DNA of 64,000 nucleotides from Chloroflexota bacterium (GCA_009838915.1 VXQT01000010.1:1-64000), one strand, 5' to 3'. Counted from the first letter of the stretch, positions 8,662 through 17,310 are shown. The notes: generated by a model from the letters alone, not told the origin. Numbers and translations are program-made.

Positions 8662-9615
8662 ATGGCACTCGACCCGCAGACCACGATGTTCATCCAGATG
8701 ATGGCCGAAGGGGCGGATCCTGACGCCAAGCCGCTGCACGAGATGTCGCCCGAGGAGGCGCGTGGATTCGGCGGCGCGCTCGCCGAGATGGCAGGACCGG
8801 CGCCGCCCATGGCGCGGGTCGAGGAACACACCATCGATGTGGACGACGGCTCCTTCAGCCTCCGCGTCCTGGTCCCGAATGACAGCCCGCCGGGCGTGAT
8901 TGTCTACTACCACGGCGGCGGCTGGGTGATCGGCTCGATCGACGAAACCGACACGATGGCCCGCAAACTCGCCGAGCGCACGTCTTGCGCGGTCGTCAAC
9001 GTCGATTATCGACTCGCTCCTGAGCATCGATACCCGACCGCGGCGGATGACTGTTACGCCGCGCTCGAGTGGACAGCCGCCCATCTGCAGGAGATCGCCG
9101 GCGGTCAAGTACCAGTCTTCGTGGCCGGCGACAGCGCAGGCGGTAACCTCTCCGCCGTCGTCGCTCGTCGCGCACGCGACCGCGGCGGACCGGAGATCGC
9201 GCTGCAAGTCCTGATCTATCCGGTTACAGACGCCGACTTCGACCGACCGTCATACGTCGATCCCGAGAACGAGCTGCTGCTGACCCGCGATGCGATGATC
9301 TGGTTTTGGGATCACTACGTGCCCGACCCGGCGCAGCGTTCGGAACCAGACGCGTCGCCGCTGCAGGCCGACGACCTCTCGGGCCTGCCGCCCGCCGTGG
9401 TGTTGACCGCCGAGCACGACGTTCTGCGCGACGAAGGTGAGGAGTACGCGCGCCGCCTGGAAGAGGCCGGTGTGCCGGTTAACTTCCAGCGGCACAAGGG
9501 CCAGATGCACGCCTTCTTCACCCTGCTGATGTTGCCCGGCAGCGAACGAGGCTTCCAGCACGTGGTCAAGGCGATCCGCGCGGTCGTGGTTCAGCAGCCG
9601 GCCGCGGCGAGGTAG
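8662..9615 (+). CDS. Alpha/beta hydrolase, hormone-sensitive-lipase-type esterase
   Basis: This 317-aa family IV (HSL-like) esterase carries the oxyanion motif HGGGW (residues 84-88) and the nucleophile motif GDSAGG with Ser158. The likely triad partners are Asp253 (EHDVLRDEG) and His283 (GQMHAFF). These enzymes hydrolyse short acyl or aryl esters in the cytoplasm. A GGAGC ribosome-binding site lies just before the ATG. It precedes a Baeyer-Villiger monooxygenase; ester hydrolysis after Baeyer-Villiger oxidation is a classic pairing, so a joint ketone-degradation role is a reasonable inference. Two inverted repeats in the 90-base gap argue that the two genes are separately controlled. Confidence 0.9.
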   Translation: MALDPQTTMFIQMMAEGADPDAKPLHEMSPEEARGFGGALAEMAGPAPPMARVEEHTIDVDDGSFSLRVLVPNDSPPGVIVYYHGGGWVIGSIDETDTMARKLAERTSCAVVNVDYRLAPEHRYPTAADDCYAALEWTAAHLQEIAGGQVPVFVAGDSAGGNLSAVVARRARDRGGPEIALQVLIYPVTDADFDRPSYVDPENELLLTRDAMIWFWDHYVPDPAQRSEPDASPLQADDLSGLPPAVVLTAEHDVLRDEGEEYARRLEEAGVPVNFQRHKGQMHAFFTLLMLPGSERGFQHVVKAIRAVVVQQPAAAR

Positions 9616-9620
9616 TAGAC

Positions 9621-9651
9621 TCGCGCTGATCAGATCGTTTCGTCAGCGCGA
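9621..9651. promoter_or_regulatory. Perfect 9-bp inverted repeat
   Basis: TCGCGCTGA (9621-9629) pairs with TCAGCGCGA (9643-9651) around a 13-base loop, six bases after the esterase stop. There is no T-run on the 3' side, only AAACA, so it is either a weak terminator or an operator half of the regulatory region before the monooxygenase. Confidence 0.4.
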
Positions 9652-9664
9652 AACACGCGAGATT

Positions 9665-9687
9665 CTCGAACCAGGCAACGGTTCGAG
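9665..9687. promoter_or_regulatory. 8-bp inverted repeat, candidate operator
   Basis: CTCGAACC (9665-9672) and GGTTCGAG (9680-9687) form a perfect palindrome with a 7-base centre, 18 bases before the start codon of the Baeyer-Villiger monooxygenase. Length and symmetry suit a dimeric TetR- or MarR-type repressor, or an RNA hairpin over the leader. No regulator gene is adjacent. Confidence 0.4.
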
Positions 9688-9705
9688 GCGGAGAGAAGAA
9701 CGAAG

Positions 9706-11349
9706 ATGTCCCAATCCACCGCAACCAAGCATGTTGACGCCGTCGTGATCGGCGCCGGCTTCGCTGGTCTCTACATGTACAAGAAGCTCCGCGACGATCT
9801 GGGCATGACGGCCCAGGTCTACGAGCGCGGCGACGGCGTGGGCGGGACCTGGTACTGGAACCGTTATCCCGGGGCGCGCTGCGACTCCGAGAGCTACGTC
9901 TACTGCTTCTCCTTCGACGAGGACCTGCTGCAGGAGTGGAGCTGGAGCGGCAAGTACCCGGAACAGCCGGAAATCCTGGAGTACCTCAACCACGTCGCCG
10001 ATCGCTTCGATCTGCGCAGCGGCATCCAGTTCAACACCAGCGTCACCGCCGCCCACTTCGACGACGACAGCGGTATGTGGACCGTCGAAACCGACCAGGG
10101 TGACCGCGTCACCTCCAAGTACGTGATCACCGCGATCGGTTGCATCTCGACCGGTCAGATTCCCAACATCCCGGGACTCGACTCGTTTGAGGGTGAGTGG
10201 CACCACACGGGCGCCTGGCCGCACGAGGGCGTCGAGTTCGAGGGCAAGCGCGTCGCGGTAATCGGCACCGGCTCCAGCGGCGTCCAGTCGATTCCCGTGA
10301 TCGCTCGGGAAAGCGAGCACCTGACCGTCTTCCAGCGCACTCCGCAGTACACGATCCCGGCCCAGCACGGGACGGTGGACCAGGCCTTCCTCAAGGAAGT
10401 CAAGGCCAACTACGCCGAGATCATGCAGCAGGCAAAGACCTCGGCGGCCGGGTTCCCATACGACGCCTCCGAGGTCTCGGCGCTGGAGGTTAGCGACGAG
10501 GAACGGCTCAAGACCTACGAAGAGCTCTGGCAAAAGGGCGGCTTCCACTTCATGCTCGGCTCCTACTCCGACATCGCGCTCGACCGCCGCGCCAATGACA
10601 CCGCGTCGGAGTTCATTCGCGGCAAGATCCGCGAAATCGTCGACGATCCGGAGACTGCCGAGAAGTTGCTGCCGCGCGATCACCCCTTCGCCTCCAAGCG
10701 GGCGCTGATCGACACCAACTACTTCGAGACCTACAACCGCGACAACGTCGATCTCGTCGACATCCGGCACTTCCCGATCGAGGAAATCACATCGACCGGC
10801 CTGCGCACGTCCGACGGGCAGGAGTACGAGGTCGATGTCATCGTCTTCGCCACCGGCTACGACGCGATGACCGGCACCTTCCTGAAGATGGACATTCGCG
10901 GCAGCAATGGCGCTCAGCTGCGGGACAAGTGGAGCGACGGCCCGAGGACATATCTCGGTCTCGCCGCAGCCAGCTTCCCCAACATGTTCATGATCACCGG
11001 TCCGGGCTCACCCTCGGTGCTGAGCAACATGCCCGTCTCGATCGAGCAGCACGTGGAGTGGATCTCGGACTTCATCGAGTACCTGCGCGAGCACGACGTG
11101 GACGTGGTCGATGCCGAGCAACAGGCCGAGGACGAGTGGGTTGACCACGTCAACGAGATCGCCGAGCAGACGATGTACATGCTCGCCGACTCCTGGTATC
11201 TGGGCGCCAACATCCCCGGCAAGCCGAGGGTCTTCATGCCCTACGCCGGAGGCGTCAACGTCTACCGCGAGCGCTGCAACGAAATCGCCGCCGAGGGCTA
11301 CACCGGCTTCACGATGAGCGAGTCGAGGGAGCCGGCGCTCACCGACTAG
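9706..11349 (+). CDS. Baeyer-Villiger-type flavin monooxygenase
   Basis: This 547-aa FAD/NADPH monooxygenase resembles cyclohexanone or phenylacetone monooxygenase. It shows the FAD Rossmann motif VVIGAGFAGLYMY (residues 13-25), the GGTWYWNRYPGARCD segment, and the Baeyer-Villiger fingerprint F-x-G-x3-H-x3-W at residues 161-171. The NADPH Rossmann motif VAVIGTGSSGVQ follows at 183-194. The length equals that of the family. It inserts oxygen next to a carbonyl, giving esters or lactones, so the esterase just upstream could act on its product. Substrate range cannot be judged. The leader holds a candidate operator palindrome. Confidence 0.92.
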   Translation: MSQSTATKHVDAVVIGAGFAGLYMYKKLRDDLGMTAQVYERGDGVGGTWYWNRYPGARCDSESYVYCFSFDEDLLQEWSWSGKYPEQPEILEYLNHVADRFDLRSGIQFNTSVTAAHFDDDSGMWTVETDQGDRVTSKYVITAIGCISTGQIPNIPGLDSFEGEWHHTGAWPHEGVEFEGKRVAVIGTGSSGVQSIPVIARESEHLTVFQRTPQYTIPAQHGTVDQAFLKEVKANYAEIMQQAKTSAAGFPYDASEVSALEVSDEERLKTYEELWQKGGFHFMLGSYSDIALDRRANDTASEFIRGKIREIVDDPETAEKLLPRDHPFASKRALIDTNYFETYNRDNVDLVDIRHFPIEEITSTGLRTSDGQEYEVDVIVFATGYDAMTGTFLKMDIRGSNGAQLRDKWSDGPRTYLGLAAASFPNMFMITGPGSPSVLSNMPVSIEQHVEWISDFIEYLREHDVDVVDAEQQAEDEWVDHVNEIAEQTMYMLADSWYLGANIPGKPRVFMPYAGGVNVYRERCNEIAAEGYTGFTMSESREPALTD

Positions 11350-11397
11350 CGGCCTCGCGTTCAGGGCTTGATCGCTTGTGAACCTTGCCTCGCAGGG

Positions 11398-11423
11398 CGA
11401 AGAGGCCGAGGCTGCGCTCTTCG
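11398..11423. terminator. 7-bp inverted repeat after the monooxygenase
   Basis: CGAAGAG (11398-11404) pairs with CTCTTCG (11417-11423) around a 12-base centre, about 50 bases after the monooxygenase stop. There is no clear T-tract, so a termination role is only possible. Confidence 0.25.
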
Positions 11424-11454
11424 TATCGGAAACCTACGTGTGCTCCTCCCTTGC

Positions 11455-11507
11455 CCCTCTCCCCCCGCTCCGCGGGGGGAGATGCCGAAGGCAGAGGGGG
11501 GTCGGGG
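11455..11507 (+). repeat. GC-rich palindromic repeat, copy 1
   Basis: The copy has a G/C hairpin (CCCCCCGC..GCGGGGGG) flanked by CTCT and AGAT, then GCCGAAGGCAGAGGGGGG. The same unit occurs, in either orientation, near 29881, 51053, 51926 and 57068. Here it fills much of the 216-base gap between the monooxygenase and the CoA-transferase gene. Confidence 0.8.
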
Positions 11508-11565
11508 CGGCCCATGACCCACGATTCGCTCCCTATATTCACAGCATCCAGCGGAGGAACGAACC

Positions 11566-12756
11566 ATGACCCGACCACTACTTGACGGCATTCGCGTGCT
11601 TGATTTCACCCAGTTTCAGCAGGGACCGTCGGCGACCGTGCTGATGTCCGACCTCGGCGCCGAGGTGATCAAGGTAGAACGACTCGAAGTCGGCGATCCG
11701 TCGCGGCACGTGGGCAAGCGGGCCGACGGATTCTGCCAGTACTTCCACACCCACCACCGAGGCAAGCGCAGCATCGCCGTCGACCTGCGCTCGAGCGAGG
11801 GCCGCGACCTGATCTTTGAGTTAGTCAAGCGCGTCGACGTGGTCACCGAGAACTTCAAACCGGGCGTGATGGAACGGCTCGGACTCGGCTGGGACGCCCT
11901 GCGGGCCCAGAATCCGAAGCTGGTCTACGCCAGCGCCAGCGGATTCGGTCCGGAGGGGCCGCGAGCGAAGTCGACCTCATGGGCGTCGGTGGCGGGCGCA
12001 GCCGGCGGCGGGATGTGGGCCAACGGGGTCAAGGGGGACAAGCCCTACGGCAACGTCGCCGCGCCCGATCCCGACCAGACCGGCGGGATGATCTTCGCCT
12101 TCGCGATCGCCAGCGCGCTGGTCGCGCGGGAGCGCACCGGCGAGGGACAGTTCGTCCAGACTTCGCTCTACGGCAGCCAGATCTGGGGTCGCGCGCCGGC
12201 GATCAATGCGCTGGCCAACGGCAGCATCGTGCCCTCGGCGCGCAACATGCCGATCTCGAACATGTTCACACTGCAGGCCCAGGGAGCGGATGGCGAGTGG
12301 CTGTTCGTCGGCTACATCACCGACCGCTGGGTGCCGATGTGCCGCGCGCTCGAGCGCGAGGACCTGGTCACCGACGACCGATTCGCCACGCTTGCCGATC
12401 GCAACGCCAACCTGGATGAGCTGCGCGAGGAAGTGGCGCACGTGATCGCTACACGCCCCGCCGCCGAGTGGCCGCCGCGCTTCGACGCCGAGGACGTGCC
12501 CAGCACACTGATCCAGGACTACCCGATGATCGCGCGCGACGAACAGGCCGCCGCAAACGAGTACATCGTCGACTTCGATGACGAACGCTATGGCACGCTG
12601 CGCACGGTCGGCTCGCCGATCCGCGCCAACGGGGAGCAGGGCAGGGTCAGGTCGCTTGGCCCTGAACTGGGACAGGACACGGACGCGCTGCTCAAGGAGA
12701 TCGGCTGCGCGCCCGACGCGATCGCCGAGCTTCGAGCGGCCGGCGTAGTCGGCTAG
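11566..12756 (+). CDS. CaiB/BaiF family CoA-transferase
   Basis: This 396-aa type III CoA-transferase has the N-terminal signature GIRVLDFTQFQQGPSATVLM, then DLGAEVIKVE and RGKRSIAVDLRSSEGR. The active-site Asp in this family usually lies near residue 170; here PDPDQTGGMIFAF around residue 165-175 carries the corresponding Asp. The enzyme moves CoA between acyl-CoA and a free carboxylic acid. The start follows a GCGGAGGAACGAACC ribosome-binding site. It is the first of three CaiB-like genes in the window; the acid substrate is unknown. Confidence 0.9.
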   Translation: MTRPLLDGIRVLDFTQFQQGPSATVLMSDLGAEVIKVERLEVGDPSRHVGKRADGFCQYFHTHHRGKRSIAVDLRSSEGRDLIFELVKRVDVVTENFKPGVMERLGLGWDALRAQNPKLVYASASGFGPEGPRAKSTSWASVAGAAGGGMWANGVKGDKPYGNVAAPDPDQTGGMIFAFAIASALVARERTGEGQFVQTSLYGSQIWGRAPAINALANGSIVPSARNMPISNMFTLQAQGADGEWLFVGYITDRWVPMCRALEREDLVTDDRFATLADRNANLDELREEVAHVIATRPAAEWPPRFDAEDVPSTLIQDYPMIARDEQAAANEYIVDFDDERYGTLRTVGSPIRANGEQGRVRSLGPELGQDTDALLKEIGCAPDAIAELRAAGVVG

Positions 12757-12763
12757 CCAACGG

Positions 12764-13243
12764 TTAGCAGGGAGTTGAGGTCGGCACTTCGTCGATGATC
12801 CCGTTTGCCAGTTGCAGTTCGCGCACGTAGCAGATCACCTGGTGAATCTCATCGATTTCGAGACCCGATACGGCGGGCATGTTGCCGAAATCCCAGTGAT
12901 GCGCCCGCACGCCTCGGGCAACTGCGATCACGAAGCTGGCATTCGAGTGATGCCCAGGCTCGTAGATGGAGTGGACGAGTGGGGGGCCCTGTCCTGTGCC
13001 CATTGCGTCCTCGCCGTGGCACTGGATGCAGTTGGCCGCGAACAGCTTCTCGCCCGCGAGTCCGGCCTCTGAGTGCTCGCCCGCCACTACCGCCGAGGGC
13101 GCGGAGTCATGGTCCTCGTGGGTTTGGGCGACTTCGTACTCATCCTCGCCCTCGCCGCCACACGCTGCCGTCAATAAGAGAGCCCCGACCAGCAGCGCTG
13201 CCAATGCGGACAATTGCAACGTCCAGCTGTGATTGAGCACCAT
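12764..13243 (-). CDS. Cytochrome c-type lipoprotein
   Basis: An N-terminal signal peptide ends in a lipobox (LLTAAC) with the lipidated Cys about residue 28. A low-complexity acidic/His linker follows, then a small class I cytochrome c domain with one haem motif, CIQCH. The distal Met is probably in GNMPAVSGLE. It should be anchored on the outer face of the membrane and carry single electrons. I chose the ATG at 13243; a GTG lies 12 bases upstream. It is convergent with the CoA-transferase gene and has no oxidase neighbour, so its partner is unknown. Confidence 0.82.
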   Translation of the reverse strand: MVLNHSWTLQLSALAALLVGALLLTAACGGEGEDEYEVAQTHEDHDSAPSAVVAGEHSEAGLAGEKLFAANCIQCHGEDAMGTGQGPPLVHSIYEPGHHSNASFVIAVARGVRAHHWDFGNMPAVSGLEIDEIHQVICYVRELQLANGIIDEVPTSTPC

Positions 13244-13298
13244 GGCACGTACCACCTGGAGACCACGGTAGCCAACTTCACCGCCAGGCGATGCGTGC

Positions 13299-14186
13299 TT
13301 AGAGCGCGGCCAACCGATCCTCCACCTGCGCCAGCAGGCGCGCGGCGTTCGCTCCGAGCCAGCCCTCCTTGACGTGATCCTTGAGCGGGAGGTCCTGCAG
13401 TTCGCGGACTGCGCGGTCGAAGGGGATCATGTTGTCGGTGGCGAAGAGGATCCGGTCGCTGAGCAGGGAGGTGTTGCCGTAGTGCATCAGCGTCTCCCAG
13501 CCGGTGCCGGGCGTGCCGATGTACTTGGGCGCGACGGCGCCGATCTCGATGTAGACGTTGCGGTGCTTCCAGGCGACCGCGACCAGTTCATTGACCCACG
13601 GCCAGCCTCCGTGATTGGCGACGATGGTCAGATCGGGGAAGTCGCAGGCGATCTCGTCCAGGACGATAGGTCGGCCGTAGGCGATCGAGCGGTCGTTGGA
13701 GAAGTTGATCGAGGAGTGGATCGTGACCGGGACGCCCAGCTCCTGGCACTTGGAGTAGAGCGGGTAGAAGCGCTTGTCGTTGGCCATCACCCGGTACGAG
13801 AAGGGCTGTAGATTGACGCCCTTCGCGCCGCGCTCGCGCACTTCCTCCTCGACCACCGCCGCCATGTTGTCGCCGGCGGCGGGATTGACGGTCACATAGC
13901 CGGTCAGCACGTCTGGGTAGCCGGCGACGATGCGGTGCACGGCGTCGTTCATGGCGCGGTAGTCGCCGGCCGCCCATTCGGCCTGGAGCACCGCCCGGTC
14001 GACGCCCGCTTCCGACATCGCCGCGATCATCGCCGCGGCGTCGGGGCCGCCGCCGCGTTCTCGCGTGTAGATGCGGTTGTAGTTGGCCAGGTAGTCGCTG
14101 TCGCTGAAGCGCTGGTCGCCTTCGCCTGAAGGATCGGCGTACTCGCGCGGCGGCAGGGTGATCCTGAAGTCGATGATCTCCGGCAT
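13299..14186 (-). CDS. Amidohydrolase family (amidohydrolase-2) protein
   Basis: This 295-aa amidohydrolase-2-type TIM-barrel hydrolase has a typical central IVANHGGWPWVNELVAVA segment and a C-terminal FATDN motif. The N-terminal metal motif is atypical: IDFRITLPPREYAD lacks the usual H-x-H, so metal binding may differ. It follows the CaiB gene by 16 bases on the same strand with its own AAGGAG ribosome-binding site, so the two are co-transcribed. The pairing suggests ring or amide hydrolysis linked to CoA activation of the acid product, which is inference. Confidence 0.8.
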   Translation of the reverse strand: MPEIIDFRITLPPREYADPSGEGDQRFSDSDYLANYNRIYTRERGGGPDAAAMIAAMSEAGVDRAVLQAEWAAGDYRAMNDAVHRIVAGYPDVLTGYVTVNPAAGDNMAAVVEEEVRERGAKGVNLQPFSYRVMANDKRFYPLYSKCQELGVPVTIHSSINFSNDRSIAYGRPIVLDEIACDFPDLTIVANHGGWPWVNELVAVAWKHRNVYIEIGAVAPKYIGTPGTGWETLMHYGNTSLLSDRILFATDNMIPFDRAVRELQDLPLKDHVKEGWLGANAARLLAQVEDRLAAL

Positions 14187-14202
14187 CTGATCTCCTTCGC
14201 CT

Positions 14203-15420
14203 CTAGGGAATCGCGCCCGACTGCTTCATTGCGGCAATCTGATCCCAGTCGTAACCCAGTTCTTCCAGCACGAGCTCGGTATGCTCGCCCAGCTCCGGGG
14301 CGCTGGAGTAGTTCTCGTTCGACGCAAGTTCAAGCTGGAAGGGAACGCCGAGCACCCTGAAGTCGCCCGCGGTCTTGTGCTGCATCGTCCGGACGTAACC
14401 GTTGGCTGAGGCCTGGGGATCGTTGGCGATCTCCACCGAGTCGGCGGCGGGCGCCCAGGGGAAGTCGTTGGCGTCGAAGATTGCGGCCCAGTGGTCGCGG
14501 GGATGCTCGGCAATGCGCCGTTCGATCGTCTCGACCGCTTCGCGGATGTGGCCGCGCCGGTCGCTTGCGACCGCGAACCGTGCGTCCTCCTTCAGCATCG
14601 GCAGGCCGATGGCGTCGGCAAAGGGACCCCAGAAGCGTTCTTCCTGGATCATCGCGAGCTGCATCCACTTGCCGTCGGCGGCGCGGTAGGAGTTGTACAG
14701 CGGATTGAATGCGCCGTAGCGATCGCTGCGCGGGAAGTTCTCGCCGGTGGCCAACGCTCCCTGGATCGCGAACCCGTTCGCCCAGATCCCGCCGCCGTAG
14801 AGCGAGCAAGTGACGAATTGACCCTCGCCAGTCTGTTCGCGCTGGTAGAGCGCCGCGAATATTGCAGCGGTGATGTTCATCGCGCTGGGTAGGTCGCCCA
14901 TCGCGCCGACGAGGCGCACCGGCTCGCTGTCCGGCGGTCCGAGCGTCTCCATGAAGCCGCCCCGCGCCCAGTAAGCCAGCTCGTCAAAGGCCGGGCGGTC
15001 AATGTCGGGACCCTCGGTGCCGTAGCCGGTGGCGTGCGCGTAGATCAGGCGGGGATGATCGGCCCCGAGCGATTCATAGTCGATCCCCAGCCGTTCCAAG
15101 GCGCCGCGGCGCAGATTGACGAGGAAGACATCGGCGTCCTCGAGCAGCTTGTGCAGGATCTCGTTGCCCTCGGGCGTGCGCACATTGAGCGCGACGCTGC
15201 GCTTGTTGCGGTTGGCGATCTCGAAGACCCAATCGACGCCGTCGTGCAGGCGGTGGATCAGGCCGCGCATCGGGTCGCCCTCGTGGGGTTCGACCTTGAC
15301 CACGTCGGCGCCCATCTCCCCAAGCACGCAGGCGCTCATCGGGCCAAAGAGCCAGGTCGCCATCTCGACGACCTTGAGTCCCTTGAGCAGCGGCGTTGCG
15401 GTCGGTGATTCGGCAGCCAC
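14203..15420 (-). CDS. CaiB/BaiF family CoA-transferase
   Basis: This type III CoA-transferase of about 405 aa shows LKGLKVVEMATWLFGPMSA, EMGADVVKVEPHEGDP and NKRSVALNVRTPEGNE. A possible ATG lies at 15435, but the GTG at 15420 sits 5 bases after a GGAAGGAG ribosome-binding site and puts the conserved LLKGLKVVE at the expected place, so I prefer it. It is first in a two-gene operon with the amidohydrolase. It probably transfers CoA to a carboxylic acid; the substrate is unknown. Confidence 0.9.
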   Translation of the reverse strand: MAAESPTATPLLKGLKVVEMATWLFGPMSACVLGEMGADVVKVEPHEGDPMRGLIHRLHDGVDWVFEIANRNKRSVALNVRTPEGNEILHKLLEDADVFLVNLRRGALERLGIDYESLGADHPRLIYAHATGYGTEGPDIDRPAFDELAYWARGGFMETLGPPDSEPVRLVGAMGDLPSAMNITAAIFAALYQREQTGEGQFVTCSLYGGGIWANGFAIQGALATGENFPRSDRYGAFNPLYNSYRAADGKWMQLAMIQEERFWGPFADAIGLPMLKEDARFAVASDRRGHIREAVETIERRIAEHPRDHWAAIFDANDFPWAPAADSVEIANDPQASANGYVRTMQHKTAGDFRVLGVPFQLELASNENYSSAPELGEHTELVLEELGYDWDQIAAMKQSGAIP

Positions 15421-15512
15421 ACGCACTCCTTCCATCAGCTGCTGTCGGCGCCCATAGGCTAGTCGAGCGCGATACCCTCAGAGTGGCTTCACGAGCGGAC
15501 AGCGAGCGGACC

Positions 15513-15773
15513 ATGCCCCTCACCATCGAGAACGAAGAGACCTGCCAACTTCTCTCGGAGCTTGGAGAACTCACCGGTGCCTCCCCCGAAGAGGCATTGG
15601 CGACTGCAGTGAGTCTCGCGGTTGAGCGAGAGCGCGAGATTCAGGCAAAGATTGGCCGGGTCAGAACTATCGCCTCGAAAGCTCGAGCCCTCGCAGAGGC
15701 AAGAGGCACCCAGCTCATGACCAGTAAAGAGATGAACGAGTTCTTGTACGACGAGGACGGGCAACCACATTGA
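15513..15773 (+). CDS. vapB: VapB-type antitoxin (PSK transcription factor family)
   Basis: This 86-aa protein has the Rv0623/VapB pattern: a short N-terminal strand MPLTIENEETCQLL for DNA binding, then LTGASPEEALATAVSLAVERE. The C-terminal part should wrap the toxin. The frame is open upstream from 15396, but only this ATG gives a family-like protein. The stop TGA overlaps the start of the PIN-domain toxin. Such antitoxins normally autorepress the operon; the 77-base gap before it shows no clear palindrome. Confidence 0.85.
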   Translation: MPLTIENEETCQLLSELGELTGASPEEALATAVSLAVEREREIQAKIGRVRTIASKARALAEARGTQLMTSKEMNEFLYDEDGQPH

Positions 15774-16171
15774 TCGTCGATACATCTGTGATCGTGGCAA
15801 TCTTACTGGGAGAGCCGGAAGCGGAGGAGTTCTCCAGAGCCCTGTTGACCGCGTCTGGCTGCCGCATGTCAGTGATGTCGCTGCTGGAAACAACCATCGC
15901 GCTCAACAATCGGGGCGGCCCGGCTGCCGAGGACCTGCTGGAGCCTCTGCTCGCCGAGGTGAACGTTGAGCTCGAGCCCGTGACACTCGATCAGATCCAG
16001 GTCGCTCGCCAGGCTTGGCGGCGCTTCGGAAAGAAGAATCACGAAGCGAACCTCAACTTCGGTGACTGCGTCGTCTATGGTCTCGCGGCGACGACTGGCG
16101 AACCACTCCTCTTCAAGGGAGATGACTTTGCGTTGACCGACATCGAACCAGCCTGGCAACGAGGCCTCTGA
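15770..16171 (+). CDS. vapC: VapC-type PIN-domain ribonuclease toxin
   Basis: This 133-aa PIN-domain endoribonuclease has the acidic residues expected for Mg binding: Asp4 in MIVDTSVIVAILLGE, the Glu in MSLLETTIAL near residue 40, Asp98 in NFGDCVVYGLA, and Asp in GDDFALTD near 117. It starts with TTG, overlapping the vapB stop as TTGA, which suggests translational coupling that keeps toxin output below antitoxin output. VapC toxins cleave tRNA or rRNA. The domain is complete, so the module is probably active. Confidence 0.9.
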   Translation: MIVDTSVIVAILLGEPEAEEFSRALLTASGCRMSVMSLLETTIALNNRGGPAAEDLLEPLLAEVNVELEPVTLDQIQVARQAWRRFGKKNHEANLNFGDCVVYGLAATTGEPLLFKGDDFALTDIEPAWQRGL

Positions 16172-16205
16172 TGAAACGATCCGTTGAGCGGTCGAAGCCA
16201 CAGCG

Positions 16206-16868
16206 ATGAGCGCCGACCCGCTGGATCGCTTTTCGAAGCGCTACCCGCGCCTCTATCACATGGCGGAGGCGGGGAGCTGGACGAGCGTTCGTGAGCACGG
16301 CCTGCTGAGTACGACGGCATTGCTGGACCTGTTCGAGATTGATCGTCCGGAGCGGCGGGAGATTGAAACGCAATGGCGACCGGAGGGCGTTCCGATCAGC
16401 CATCCGATTCATGGAACGGCCGTGATCCGAGACCAGTGGCCGATGCCGCCCGAGCATTTGGCGAATGGCTTGGACGACATTTCTCCTCGGCAGTGGTATG
16501 AGTTTCTCAACCGCCGGACGTTCCTATGGCTCGCGGAGCAGCGCCTGAAGCGGATGCTCAACGCCGCGCCCTACCGGGATGCGGCCCACGACGTGCTGAC
16601 GCTGGATACCCGGTCGTTCGTCGGCGAGTACCTGGAGCGAATCACGGTGTGCCCAATCAACTCCGGCTTCGCCATGCCGATGTTCGGCAAGGTGACCAAG
16701 CGATCGTTCGAGTCATTTCAGTCCATCGAACAGCGCGCGTCGACCGGTGGTCTGGGCGGTCTGGCTGAATTGACGGTTGAGTATGCCGCGCCGGACGCCT
16801 GGCGCTTCGTGACGTCGGTCGAGTCGTGGCGCGGCAAGGCCCGCCAGCGGATCATCTGGCAACGGTGA
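16206..16868 (+). CDS. Uncharacterised protein, DUF7002-like
   Basis: This 220-aa protein starts LYHMAEAGSWTSVREHGLLS and continues TTALLDLFEID. It also has a central RRTFLWLAEQRLKRML and a final VESWRGKARQRIIW. I do not recognise a characterised enzyme. The opening H..(x)n..HGLLS layout recalls ADP-ribosyltransferase-fold proteins such as DarT and KptA, and DUF7002 proteins look like this. It follows the VapBC pair by 34 bases on the same strand, so it may be co-transcribed. No signal peptide or membrane segment is visible. Confidence 0.6.
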   Translation: MSADPLDRFSKRYPRLYHMAEAGSWTSVREHGLLSTTALLDLFEIDRPERREIETQWRPEGVPISHPIHGTAVIRDQWPMPPEHLANGLDDISPRQWYEFLNRRTFLWLAEQRLKRMLNAAPYRDAAHDVLTLDTRSFVGEYLERITVCPINSGFAMPMFGKVTKRSFESFQSIEQRASTGGLGGLAELTVEYAAPDAWRFVTSVESWRGKARQRIIWQR

Positions 16869-16881
16869 GCGACGTGAGCGC

Positions 16882-17310
16882 TCAGCCGAAGGCATCTTCG
16901 ATCTGGCGGATGTGCTCCTCGCGGTGCGGCGCGCGTTGGATGGCGTAGGACTTGCCGGATCCTGCGAGTGCTCCGACTTGATCAGGGGTTAGCGTCTCGA
17001 CGACCGCGTCGAGTTGCCGTGCCGCGTCAACTGCCGCTCGCCCGATGGTGTCCGGACTGAACGCGTCGGCGATCGCTTCGAGCGCAGCGTTCGTGGCCAG
17101 GTCCTCGGAGGGAAACGGTTCACCGCTGGCGACGCGTTCGAGCGCCGCGACCTGTCGCGCGTCCCAGAAGGCCAGGTGCGCCAGCGCGAACCCGATCGTC
17201 CAGCCGCCACCCAGCGGGCGCTTCACGTCTTCGGCGCCAAGTCTCGCGACCAGCGCCGACAGTCGCTCGGTCGAGTCTGAGTTGTCTGCCGCGATGTTGT
17301 TGGTCGCCAC
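16882..17310 (-). CDS. DinB-superfamily (four-helix) protein
   Basis: This 142-aa helical protein resembles the DinB/YfiT/maleylpyruvate-isomerase N-terminal fold. The likely metal ligands are the His in ALAHLAFWD near residue 46 and the HREEH motif near the C-terminus. Members bind Ni or Zn and many are thiol-dependent transferases, but most are uncharacterised. The start is GTG behind a strong GGAGGAGG ribosome-binding site, shifting the usual helix 1 right to the N-terminus. It is convergent with the preceding unknown gene. Confidence 0.7.
   Translation of the reverse strand: MATNNIAADNSDSTERLSALVARLGAEDVKRPLGGGWTIGFALAHLAFWDARQVAALERVASGEPFPSEDLATNAALEAIADAFSPDTIGRAAVDAARQLDAVVETLTPDQVGALAGSGKSYAIQRAPHREEHIRQIEDAFG

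Noticed and set aside
16862-16905. A possible extra small gene between the uncharacterised protein and the DinB gene.
   Set aside because: The gap is only about 13 bases.
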